8,202 nt of DNA from Streptomyces sp. (GTDB taxonomy: Bacteria; Actinomycetota; Actinomycetes; Streptomycetales; Streptomycetaceae): the NCBI GenBank assembly GCA_003519485.1, contig DOWQ01000403.1:1-8202 (forward strand). The letters run 5' to 3'. Position numbers and translations under genes: made by a program. The notes beneath the pieces were generated by a model. The model saw only the letters and a program-made list of their open reading frames with translations. It was not told the origin of the DNA and did not search any database. Shown piece after piece: positions 1 through 6,030 of the stretch. The stretch's first letter is position 1. Each line of letters opens with the position of its first letter.

Positions 1-1044
1 GCCATCAAGTTCCCCGACTTCATCCACACCCAGAAGCGCGACCCGTACACCGGCTCGCAGGAGGCGAACAACGTCTTCGACTTTTGGGGCCTCTCCCCGG
101 AGTCGACACACCAGGTGACCTGGCTGTTCGGTGACCGCGGCATCCCGGCCTCCTTCCGCCACATGGACGGCTTCGGCTCGCACACCTTCCAGTGGAACAA
201 CGCCGCCGGCGAGGCCTTCTGGGTCAAGTACCACTTCAAGACCGACCAGGGCATCAAGAACCTGACGGTGGACGAAGCGGCCGTCCTCGCGGGCTCGGAC
301 CCGGACAGCCACCAGCGCGACCTGCGCGAGTCGATCGAGCGGGGCGACTTCCCCAGCTGGAGCGTGGGCATCCAGGTCATGCCGGCGGCCGAGGCGGCCA
401 ACTACCGCTTCAACCCGTTCGACGTCACCAAGGTCTGGCCGCACGCCGACTACCCGGTCATCGAGCTCGGCAAGTTCGAGCTCAACCGCAACCCGCAGAA
501 CGTCTTCGCCGAGGTCGAGCAGTCGACCTTCTCCCCGGCGCACTTCGTGCCCGGCATCGGCCCGTCCCCGGACAAGATGCTGCAGGGCCGGCTCTTCGGC
601 TACGGCGACGCCCACCGCTACCGGGTCGGGATCAACGCCGACCAGCTGCCGGTGAACCGTCCGCACGCCGCCGAGGCCCGTTCGCACGGCCGGGACGGAC
701 ACCTGTACGACGGCCGGCACGGCGCCGCGAAGAACTACGAGCCCAACAGCTTCGGCGGCCCGGCGCAGACCGGGGAGGCGCTGTGGCAGCCGATCCAGGT
801 GTCCGGCCTCACCACGGAGCAGACCACCCCGTCGCACTCCGAGGACAGCGACTTCGTCCAGGCGGGCAACCTCTACCGCCTGATGTCGGAGGCGGAGAAG
901 GAGCGCCTGGTCACCAACCTCGCGGGTGCCATGTCCGGCGTCACGGACGACGGCATCCTCGACCGGGCCATCAACAACTTCCGCCAGGCGGACGCCGACT
1001 TCGGCAAGCGGCTCGAGGTCGCGGTCAAGGCCCTTCGCGGCTGA
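1..1044 (+). CDS. katA: Haem catalase (clade 3), 3' part, 5' end outside window
   Basis: This is the C-terminal 347 residues of a monofunctional haem catalase, which converts hydrogen peroxide to water and oxygen in the cytoplasm. The frame is open from base 1 and begins with AIKFPDFIHTQKRDP, the conserved stretch just after the distal-pocket Asn of catalases. About 140 residues, including the distal catalytic His and that Asn, are therefore missing upstream. The motif RLFGYGDAHRYR surrounds the proximal haem-ligand Tyr, residue 201 of the fragment (codon 601-603). It is followed by the typical NADQLPVN segment and a helical C-terminal domain ending KALRG. The size suggests a small-subunit catalase of about 485 residues rather than a large-subunit enzyme with a flavodoxin-like tail. 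The family is certain. The symbol is by analogy with Streptomyces catalases, because several paralogues usually exist. The gene converges with the CBS-domain gene. Confidence 0.96.
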   Translation, partial: AIKFPDFIHTQKRDPYTGSQEANNVFDFWGLSPESTHQVTWLFGDRGIPASFRHMDGFGSHTFQWNNAAGEAFWVKYHFKTDQGIKNLTVDEAAVLAGSDPDSHQRDLRESIERGDFPSWSVGIQVMPAAEAANYRFNPFDVTKVWPHADYPVIELGKFELNRNPQNVFAEVEQSTFSPAHFVPGIGPSPDKMLQGRLFGYGDAHRYRVGINADQLPVNRPHAAEARSHGRDGHLYDGRHGAAKNYEPNSFGGPAQTGEALWQPIQVSGLTTEQTTPSHSEDSDFVQAGNLYRLMSEAEKERLVTNLAGAMSGVTDDGILDRAINNFRQADADFGKRLEVAVKALRG

Positions 1045-1065
1045 CCGGACGCTTGCCGTAAGGGA

Positions 1066-1103
1066 GGAAGGGGCCGGGCCTGTCCAGGGACCCGGTCCCT
1101 TCC
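1066..1103 (+). terminator. Hairpin terminator after the catalase gene
   Basis: A 13-bp stem (GGAAGGGGCCGGG at 1066-1078 paired with CCCGGTCCCTTCC at 1091-1103, one G-U pair) closes a 12-nt loop, 21 nt after the catalase stop codon. There is no T-tract, which is usual for Streptomyces terminators. The position and stem strength make this a likely catalase terminator. Confidence 0.75.
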
Positions 1104-1174
1104 GCCGGTTCCACCCGCCGTCCGGCCGGTGACAGCGCGCGCCGCGTCGCACGCCGGCACCAGTGCCGTATGCG

Positions 1175-1199
1175 CACCGGCGCCGCGTGCGGCGCGGTG
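1175..1199. terminator. GC-rich hairpin between convergent genes
   Basis: CACC, a bulged G and GCGCCGC (1175-1186) pair with GCGGCGC and GGTG (1189-1199), giving an 11-bp stem around a GT centre; sterically the loop would open to about 4 nt. It lies about 105 nt beyond the stop of the minus-strand CBS gene and could terminate that transcript. It could also be chance in very GC-rich DNA. The rest of 1104-1303 shows only a 5-bp hairpin at 1156-1167 and no convincing gene. Confidence 0.35.
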
Positions 1200-1303
1200 G
1201 CGTGTGCGGTGGCGTTACGCGGGCGCGCTGCCGGTCGTGACGGCGGCCGGAGTCCGTGCACGGGGCCGTTCTTCCCGTTGTTCCCGCAGAGTGTGGCGGG
1301 CCG

Positions 1304-1705
1304 TCAGCCGGCCAGCGTGGCCGGCTGCTGCCGGGTGGGCGCCCAGCTGCGGATGATGTCGCGGACCGAGACCACGCCGACCGGTTCCCGGTCGTCGAGC
1401 ACGACCAGGTGCCGGAAACCCCCGTGGACCATCGCCTCCGCGGCTTCCTCCAGCGTCCATCCGGGGGCGGCGAAGACCACATCCGTGGTCGTGTGCGACT
1501 GGGCTGTCTCGCGGTCGGGGTCCTGGCCCGCGCCGAGGGAGACGAGGATGTCCCGCTCGGTGAGGATGCCGATCCCGCAGGTGTCGGGGTCGAGGACCAT
1601 GGCGGCGCCGACGCGGCGGCCGGCCATCAGCCGGGCGGCTTGGCGGAGTGTATGGGCGGGTCCGATGGTGAGGACCACCGTGCTCATGGCATCACGGACG
1701 AGCAT
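1304..1705 (-). CDS. Small protein with two CBS domains
   Basis: The 133-residue protein is essentially a tandem CBS pair (Bateman module): CBS1 at about residues 1-56, ending GILTERDIL, and CBS2 at about 67-121, ending GVVSVRDII. Such pairs usually bind adenine nucleotides (AMP, ATP, SAM) and act as energy or redox sensors. No effector domain is attached, so it must act on a partner or be a stand-alone sensor; the partner cannot be named from this sequence. The chosen ATG (1703-1705) begins LVRDAM, the usual start of a CBS domain. AAGGAGG (1719-1725) lies upstream at a rather long 13-nt spacing. An upstream in-frame start at 1789 would add 28 residues unlike the family and place the Shine-Dalgarno sequence inside the coding region. 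The gene lies 139 nt downstream of hisN on the same strand and could be co-transcribed or have its own promoter. Confidence 0.88.
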   Translation of the reverse strand: MLVRDAMSTVVLTIGPAHTLRQAARLMAGRRVGAAMVLDPDTCGIGILTERDILVSLGAGQDPDRETAQSHTTTDVVFAAPGWTLEEAAEAMVHGGFRHLVVLDDREPVGVVSVRDIIRSWAPTRQQPATLAG

Positions 1706-1739
1706 GGGGGTGGAGCCACCTCCTTCGTGGACCCTCCGC

Positions 1740-1764
1740 GGGAGGCCGCCGAGGCGGCACTCCC
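1740..1764 (-). other. Hairpin in the leader of the CBS gene / after hisN
   Basis: GGGAG plus GCCGCC (1740-1750) pair with GGCGGC, a bulged A, and CTCCC (1753-1764), an 11-bp stem with a very small GA centre. It lies 80 nt beyond the hisN stop and about 35 nt upstream of the CBS start codon. It could attenuate hisN read-through or form a structured leader. There is no T-tract on the minus strand. Confidence 0.4.
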
Positions 1765-1844
1765 CGACAGAGGATGCACAAGTGCACAAGCGGGTGGATT
1801 CTCATGTTCACACGCTGTCCGGGGGCACACAAGAAGGCCGACGC

Positions 1845-2642
1845 CTAACGCTGGTTCAGATACCCCAGCAGCTCGCTGTGCAGCAGGCCGTTGGACGCCG
1901 CGGCGTTGCCGCCGCCCGGGCCCCGCACGCCTTCGAGATCGGTGAACTCGCCGCCCGCCTCCTGCACGATGATCGCGTTCGCGGCCATGTCCCAGAGCGA
2001 CAGATCCGGCTCGGCGCACATGTCCACCGAGCCCTCGGCGACCATCATGTACGGCCAGAAGTCGCCGTAGCCCCGGGTCCGCCAGCAGTCGCGGGTCAGG
2101 TCGAGGAAGCCGCCGAACCGCCCCTGCTCCTCCCAGCCGGTCAGCGAGGAGTACGCGAACGAGGCGTCCGCGATCTTCCCGACCTGGGACACCCGCAGCG
2201 GGGAGGCCGACGACAGGCTCCGCCCGGTGTACGCGCCGCCGCCCTTCGCCGCCCACCAGCGGCGGCTCAGTGCCGGTGCCGAGACCACCCCGACGACTGA
2301 CTGGAAGCCGCCCTCCCCCTGCACCATCAGCGAGATCAGCGTCGCCCAGACCGGCACGCCCCGTACGTAGTTCTTGGTGCCGTCGATCGGGTCGATGACC
2401 CAGCGCCGCGGGCCCGAGCCCTCGCTGCCGTACTCCTCGCCCAGCACGGCGTCCCGCGGCCGGGCCCGGCGCAGCGACGTGCGGATCAGCTCCTCGGTGG
2501 CCTTGTCCGCCTCGCTCACCGGCGTCATGTCCGGTTTGGTGTCGACCTTGAGGTCGAGCGCCTTGAACCGGGACATGGTCTGGGCGTCGGCGGCGTCCGC
2601 CAGCACATGGGCAAGGCGCAGATCATCGTGAAAGTCGGGCAT
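1845..2642 (-). CDS. hisN: Histidinol-phosphatase, inositol-monophosphatase family
   Basis: The 265-residue protein matches the Streptomyces IMPase-type enzyme that dephosphorylates L-histidinol phosphate, the penultimate step of histidine synthesis. Visible are GEEYG (68-72), the metal-binding DPIDGT (84-89) and the C-terminal LWDMAANAIIVQEAGG (216-231) whose Asp218 is the second-site metal/substrate ligand. All Mg-dependent phosphatase residues appear intact. In S. coelicolor the orthologue (SCO5208, from memory) is the experimentally assigned hisN; a less specific inositol-phosphatase role is the alternative. The ATG at 2640-2642 gives MPDFHDDLRLAHVLADAADA, the family's usual N-terminus. 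A GTG at 2676-2678 would add 12 residues of no family resemblance. No Shine-Dalgarno motif lies at normal distance from this ATG (AGGAG is 21 nt away), so the mRNA may be leaderless. The gene is divergent from tetR. Confidence 0.93.
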   Translation of the reverse strand: MPDFHDDLRLAHVLADAADAQTMSRFKALDLKVDTKPDMTPVSEADKATEELIRTSLRRARPRDAVLGEEYGSEGSGPRRWVIDPIDGTKNYVRGVPVWATLISLMVQGEGGFQSVVGVVSAPALSRRWWAAKGGGAYTGRSLSSASPLRVSQVGKIADASFAYSSLTGWEEQGRFGGFLDLTRDCWRTRGYGDFWPYMMVAEGSVDMCAEPDLSLWDMAANAIIVQEAGGEFTDLEGVRGPGGGNAAASNGLLHSELLGYLNQR

Positions 2643-2648
2643 GTGCGA

Positions 2649-2654
2649 ACAGTA
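2649..2654 (-). promoter_or_regulatory. Candidate -10 box of a leaderless hisN promoter
   Basis: On the minus strand TACTGT fits the TAnnnT -10 consensus and ends 6 nt before the A of the hisN ATG, exactly where a leaderless transcript would begin. The -35 region at standard spacing (about 2672-2678) is poor, so an activator or alternative sigma factor would be expected if this is the promoter. Confidence 0.35.
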
Positions 2655-2665
2655 TCCATGCCGCT

Positions 2666-2682
2666 CCTGGTGAGCCACATGG
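2666..2682. promoter_or_regulatory. Candidate TetR operator 1 (hisN side)
   Basis: CCTGGTGAGCCACATGG matches operator 2 (2764-2780) at 14 of 17 positions. It covers the presumed -35 region of hisN. Its right arm is CACATGG and its left arm is degenerate (CCTGGTG). Merging the two sites gives a perfect palindrome with 7-bp arms, CCATGTG-AGC-CACATGG, typical in size for TetR-family operators. The assignment is inference. Confidence 0.45.
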
Positions 2683-2721
2683 TCAAGTCCGTACGGGGCC
2701 GGTCATCGGCTGTCAGGGCTC

Positions 2722-2750
2722 TTGACAGTGTGTGGCGGCACGTCAATTGT
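2722..2750 (+). promoter_or_regulatory. Vegetative-type promoter of the tetR gene
   Basis: A perfect TTGACA -35 (2722-2727), a 17-nt spacer and AATTGT as -10 (2745-2750) predict transcription from about 2757, leaving a leader of about 49 nt. Inverted arms TGTGGC (2731-2736) and GCCACA (2754-2759) also bracket the -10, but their 17-nt spacing is long for an operator. Confidence 0.6.
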
Positions 2751-2763
2751 GAGGCCACAGCCG

Positions 2764-2780
2764 CCATGTGAGCCGCATGG
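2764..2780. promoter_or_regulatory. Candidate TetR operator 2 (tetR leader)
   Basis: CCATGTGAGCCGCATGG is a 17-bp quasi-palindrome with 6 of 8 arm positions complementary. It lies just downstream of the predicted tetR start of transcription and upstream of the ribosome binding site. Binding here would be expected to block tetR transcription (autorepression). The related site 98 bp away lies at the hisN promoter. Confidence 0.5.
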
Positions 2781-2805
2781 CCCGGGAGACCGCCCGGAGG
2801 CGCCG

Positions 2806-3420
2806 ATGACCACCGCACGTGAGTCCCTGCTGGACGCCGCCTACGCCGCGCTGTCGGGCCGGCCGTGGCCCTTCGTCCGGATGGTGGACGTCGCCGCCGC
2901 CGCCCGGGTGTCCCGGCAGACCCTTTACAACGAGTTCGGCAGCAAGGACGGCCTGGCGCGCGCCCTGGTGCGGCGGGAGGTCGACCGCTATCTCGCGGGC
3001 GTACGGACCGTGCTCACCGGACCGCCGCCCGGCGACCCCGCGGAGCGGCTGGCGGCGATGGCCGAGTGGACCGCGCGGACGGCCTGTCACAACCCGCTGG
3101 TCCGGGCCGTGCTCACCGGCTGCTGGGGGGACCGGCTGCCACAGCCCGTCCGGGTCGTCGGCGGGCTGCCGCAGGCTCCGTACGTCCCGGCGCAGCACCG
3201 TGCGGACGTCTCACTGCCGTCGCCGGTCGAGCTGCTGGGCCAGGTGCGGGATCTGGCGGCGGCGGCCCTGGCTGCGGGCCGGCCGGCCGAGGAGGCCCAG
3301 CGGCTGGCGGGCTCCTGCGACGTGGCCGTACGGCTGGCGCTGTCCTTCGTGGTGGCGCCCGCCGGGTCGCGTGAGGTCGGCCGGCTGGTCCGGCGCACGC
3401 TGCCGGCGGTGTCCGACTGA
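2806..3420 (+). CDS. TetR-family transcriptional regulator
   Basis: The 204-residue protein has an N-terminal TetR-type helix-turn-helix at about residues 24-49 (VRMVDVAAAARVSRQTLYNEFGSKDG), with the hallmark TLYNEFGSKDGL recognition-helix stretch. An all-helical C-terminal domain (about 60-204) is expected to bind a ligand and dimerise; it is rich in Ala, Arg and Pro and its ligand cannot be read from the sequence. GGAGG (2796-2800) lies 5 nt before the ATG and fixes the start; earlier in-frame codons would run through the promoter. The gene is divergent from hisN, with two candidate operators in the shared upstream region, so autorepression and control of hisN are plausible. A divergent TetR gene beside hisN also occurs in S. 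coelicolor, from memory. It converges with rsgA. Confidence 0.9.
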   Translation: MTTARESLLDAAYAALSGRPWPFVRMVDVAAAARVSRQTLYNEFGSKDGLARALVRREVDRYLAGVRTVLTGPPPGDPAERLAAMAEWTARTACHNPLVRAVLTGCWGDRLPQPVRVVGGLPQAPYVPAQHRADVSLPSPVELLGQVRDLAAAALAAGRPAEEAQRLAGSCDVAVRLALSFVVAPAGSREVGRLVRRTLPAVSD

Positions 3421-3428
3421 GCCGGTCC

Positions 3429-3508
3429 GGACCAGCGGGGCGGATGACAGACGGGGCGGACAGGCAGGACGGACCAGCGGGACGAAGAGACGGGACGAAC
3501 GGACGGGC
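3429..3508. repeat. Short direct repeats in purine-rich intergenic tract
   Basis: GGACCAGCGGG occurs perfectly at 3429-3439 and 3471-3481, a 42-nt period. CGGGACGAA occurs at 3478-3486 and 3491-3499, a 13-nt period. The tract between tetR and rsgA is a G/A-rich run of degenerate GACGG units on the plus strand. GGTCCGGACC (3424-3433) is a perfect palindrome. A GGCCGG/CCGGCC hairpin (3506-3511 with 3523-3528) could be a weak terminator for either convergent gene. Confidence 0.6.
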
Positions 3509-3549
3509 CGGAGGGAGGTGCCCCGGCCGGACAGCCGGCTCCGCCGCCG

Positions 3550-4566
3550 TCAGTCGCCCTCGCGCCGCTCCCGTGCCGAGAGCAGCCGCCGCAGCGAGTA
3601 GAGCCGGTCCGGCGAGGCGTGCCCCTCGGCGACCCACTGGTCGAGCGCGCAGCCCGGCTCGTCGTGGCCGCACCCGCGCGGGCAGCCCTCGGTCCCGGGC
3701 AGCAGGTCGGGAAAGGCGTTGATGACCCGCGACGGGTCGACGTGGTGCAGCCCGAACGAACGCACTCCCGGGGTGTCGACCACCCAGCCGCCCCCGTGCT
3801 CCGCGTCCGGCAGCGGCAGGGCCAGCGCCGAGGTGGTGGTGTGCCGGCCGCGCCCGGTGACCGCGTTGACATGGCCGGTGGCCCGCCGGTGGTCCGGCAC
3901 GAGGGCGTTGACCAGCGTCGTCTTCCCCACGCCGGAGTGTCCGACGAAGGCGGTGATGCGCCCCGTCAGCCTCTCCCGCACCCGGTCGGCCGCCGCGCCG
4001 TCGGCCAGCTCCTCGCGGTTGGTCACCAGATACGGCACGCCCAGCGGCTCGTACGCCGCCAGCAGCGTGCCGGCCGGGGCCAGATCCGACTTGGTGAGGA
4101 CGAGCAGCGGCGTCAGGCCCGCGTCGAAGGCGGCGACCAGGCAGCGGTCGATCAGCCGGGGCCGCGGCTCGGGGTCGGCGAGGGAGGTGACGATCGCCAG
4201 TTGGTCGGCGTTGGCGACGACCACCCGCTCGTACGGGTCGTCGTCGTCCGCCGTCCGGCGCAGCACCGAGGAGCGCGGGTCGACCCGGACGATGCGGGCC
4301 AGCGTGTCCTTGCCGCCGGTGAGGTCGCCGACGATGGCGACCCGGTCGCCGACCACGACACCCTTGCGGCCGAGCTCCCGGGCCTTCATCGCGGTGATCG
4401 TCCGGCCGTCCACCAGGCAGGTGAGCCGGCCGCGGTCCACGGTCAGCACCATGCCCGGGACGGCGTCCTCGTGCTTGGGGCGGATGCTGGTGCGCGGCCG
4501 GCTGCCCTTGCGGCTCGGCCGGACGCGTACGTCTTCCTCGTCGGGGTTCTTGCCGTAGCGGCGCAT
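3550..4566 (-). CDS. rsgA: Ribosome small-subunit-dependent GTPase RsgA
   Basis: The 338-residue protein is a circularly permuted GTPase that checks late maturation of the 30S ribosomal subunit and hydrolyses GTP when bound to it. The order is diagnostic: an OB-fold domain (about 35-100), then G4 TKSD (158-161), G1 P-loop GHSGVGKTT (209-217), a G2-like GRGRHTTT (238-245) and G3 DTPG (264-267). The C-terminal zinc site has Cys295, Cys299, His301 and Cys306. Length is close to that of E. coli RsgA (about 350), and no catalytic motif is missing. The ATG follows the aroA stop by 13 nt, with GAGGA about 9 nt upstream overlapping the end of aroA, so the two are almost certainly co-transcribed. A small inverted repeat, ATCTC-GCC-GAGAT, covers the first two bases of the start codon and may weakly affect initiation. 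Confidence 0.96.
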   Translation of the reverse strand: MRRYGKNPDEEDVRVRPSRKGSRPRTSIRPKHEDAVPGMVLTVDRGRLTCLVDGRTITAMKARELGRKGVVVGDRVAIVGDLTGGKDTLARIVRVDPRSSVLRRTADDDDPYERVVVANADQLAIVTSLADPEPRPRLIDRCLVAAFDAGLTPLLVLTKSDLAPAGTLLAAYEPLGVPYLVTNREELADGAAADRVRERLTGRITAFVGHSGVGKTTLVNALVPDHRRATGHVNAVTGRGRHTTTSALALPLPDAEHGGGWVVDTPGVRSFGLHHVDPSRVINAFPDLLPGTEGCPRGCGHDEPGCALDQWVAEGHASPDRLYSLRRLLSARERREGD

Positions 4567-4579
4567 CTCGGCGAGATCC

Positions 4580-5938
4580 TCAGCCTCTCCGGGCCGGTGC
4601 GGCTGCCCGCGTCGACCGGAGCATCCCCGTCCACATCTCCGGGAAGTCCGGCAGCGTCTTGGCCGTCGTCCCGACGTTCTCGACCTCGACGCCCGCGACA
4701 GCGAGGCCGAGGACCGCGGCGGCGGTGGCGAGCCGGTGGTCGTCGTAGGTGTGGAAGATGCCGCCGTGCAGCGGGCGCGGCCGGATGTGCAGCCCGTCCG
4801 CGGTCTCTGTGACGTCGCCGCCCAGCCCGTTGATCTCCTTGGTGAGCGCCGCCAGCCGGTCGGTCTCGTGCAGCCGCAGATGGGCCACGCCGCGCAGCAC
4901 GGACTCGGAGTCGGCCAGCGCGGCGACGGCCGCGATCACCGGCGTCAGTTCGCCGACCTCACCGAGATCCACGTCGATGCCGAGGACGCGGCCGGTGCCG
5001 GTGAAGGTCAGGCCCTCCTCGGTGAGCTCGCAGGAGCCGCCCATCCCGGTGAAGATGTCGCGCAGCGCGTCACCCGGCTGAGTGGTGTGCTCCGGCCAGT
5101 CGGGGATGGTGACCCGGCCGCCGGTGATCAGCGCCGCGGCCAGGAAGGGCTGGGCGTTCGACAGATCCGGTTCGACGACGAGGTCCCGGCCGAGCAGCGC
5201 GCTCGGCGCGACCCGCCACACGTCCGGCTCGCCGCCCGCCTCGGGGGTGTCCACGGCCGCGCCCGCGAGGCGCAGCAGGTCCACCGTCATCCGGATGTGC
5301 GGCATGGACGGCAGCACGCCGCCCACATGCCGTACCTCGACGCCCTGGTTGAACCGCGGCCCGGAGAGCAGTAGCGAACTGACGAACTGGGAGGACGAGG
5401 AGGCGTCGATCCGCACCGGGCCGCCGTCCAGCGCCCCGCCGCCGTGCACGGTCAGCGGCAGTGCGCCGCGCCCCTCGTCCTCGATCCGGGCGCCGAGCGC
5501 GCGCAGGCCGTCGATCACGCCGTGCAGCGGGCGTTCGTACGACCGCGGGTCGCCGTCGAAGCGGACCGGGCCGTCGGCGAGCGCGGCGACCGGCGGCAGG
5601 AAGCGCATCACGGTGCCGGCGTTGCCGACGCCAACCGAGGCCGGGCCGCGCAGTGCGGCCGGGATGATCCGCCACGCCTCGCCGCCGGTGTCGCCGCCGG
5701 AGCTGGAGGACACCGTCTCCTCGATGCCGGTGCCCATCGCGCGCAGCGCCTCGGCCATCAGCAGGGTGTCCCGGGAGCGCAGCGGGCGGCGCAGCCAGCC
5801 CGGCTCGGACGCCAGCGCGGCGAGGACGAGACCGCGGTTCGTGACCGACTTCGAGCCCGGCACGGTGACGGTCGCGTCGACGGGGCCGGACGCGATCGGG
5901 GCGGGCCAGAGGTCGGGGGGCGCGGGGTTACCGGTCAT
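4580..5938 (-). CDS. aroA: 3-phosphoshikimate 1-carboxyvinyltransferase (EPSP synthase)
   Basis: The enzyme transfers the enolpyruvyl group of PEP to shikimate-3-phosphate, the sixth step of aromatic amino-acid synthesis and the target of glyphosate. The 452-residue protein has GSKSVTNR (28-35, Lys30 binds PEP), GNAGTVMRF (105-113), GDPRSYERP (129-137), SSSSQF (180-185), LHETDR (356-361), DDHR (399-402) and TAKTLPDF (425-432), so both inverse-barrel domains are complete. The position of the E. coli catalytic Asp313 appears to be Glu330 (GELTP), as in other actinobacterial enzymes; the residue after the GNAGTVMR loop is Phe rather than the Pro of E. coli. The ATG at 5936-5938 has AAGGTGG just upstream; the frame is open for 96 more codons upstream but that part is not family-like. 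It leads the aroA-rsgA unit. No clear promoter was identified. Confidence 0.96.
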   Translation of the reverse strand: MTGNPAPPDLWPAPIASGPVDATVTVPGSKSVTNRGLVLAALASEPGWLRRPLRSRDTLLMAEALRAMGTGIEETVSSSSGGDTGGEAWRIIPAALRGPASVGVGNAGTVMRFLPPVAALADGPVRFDGDPRSYERPLHGVIDGLRALGARIEDEGRGALPLTVHGGGALDGGPVRIDASSSSQFVSSLLLSGPRFNQGVEVRHVGGVLPSMPHIRMTVDLLRLAGAAVDTPEAGGEPDVWRVAPSALLGRDLVVEPDLSNAQPFLAAALITGGRVTIPDWPEHTTQPGDALRDIFTGMGGSCELTEEGLTFTGTGRVLGIDVDLGEVGELTPVIAAVAALADSESVLRGVAHLRLHETDRLAALTKEINGLGGDVTETADGLHIRPRPLHGGIFHTYDDHRLATAAAVLGLAVAGVEVENVGTTAKTLPDFPEMWTGMLRSTRAAAPARRG

Positions 5939-5996
5939 AAGGCCCACCTTAATGGCTCTCAGGGGGTCGGAAACTTGATCAAAAGCGGTGCGACAT

Positions 5997-6023
5997 GCCC
6001 GGAACCGGCCATTGGCACCGGGC
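5997..6023 (-). terminator. Weak hairpin between the M50 fusion gene and aroA
   Basis: GCCCGG (5997-6002) and CCGGGC (6018-6023) form a 6-bp stem with a 15-nt loop just after the fusion gene stop. On the minus strand a TTTT follows about 11 nt later. It could be a partial terminator that separates the fusion gene from aroA; the short stem and long loop keep confidence low. Confidence 0.3.
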
Positions 6024-6030
6024 CGCCGGC

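Noticed and set aside
1706..1789. 28-residue N-terminal extension of the CBS protein
   Set aside because: It would place the AAGGAGG motif and the leader hairpin inside the coding region, and the residues do not resemble a CBS protein start.
1170..2300. Long plus-strand open frame of 376 codons over the CBS gene and hisN
   Set aside because: It lies opposite two genes with clear family motifs, is Arg/Pro/Ala-rich without domains, and is a typical antisense shadow in high-GC DNA.
4564..4578. ATCTC-GCC-GAGAT inverted repeat over the rsgA start codon as a regulatory RNA switch
   Set aside because: The stem is only 5 bp, lies in a 13-nt spacer, and has no other support.
3619..4812. Plus-strand open frame of 397 codons opposite rsgA and the end of aroA
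   Set aside because: It is antisense to conserved GTPase motifs, of low-complexity composition, and lacks a good ribosome binding site. It is a GC-frame artefact.
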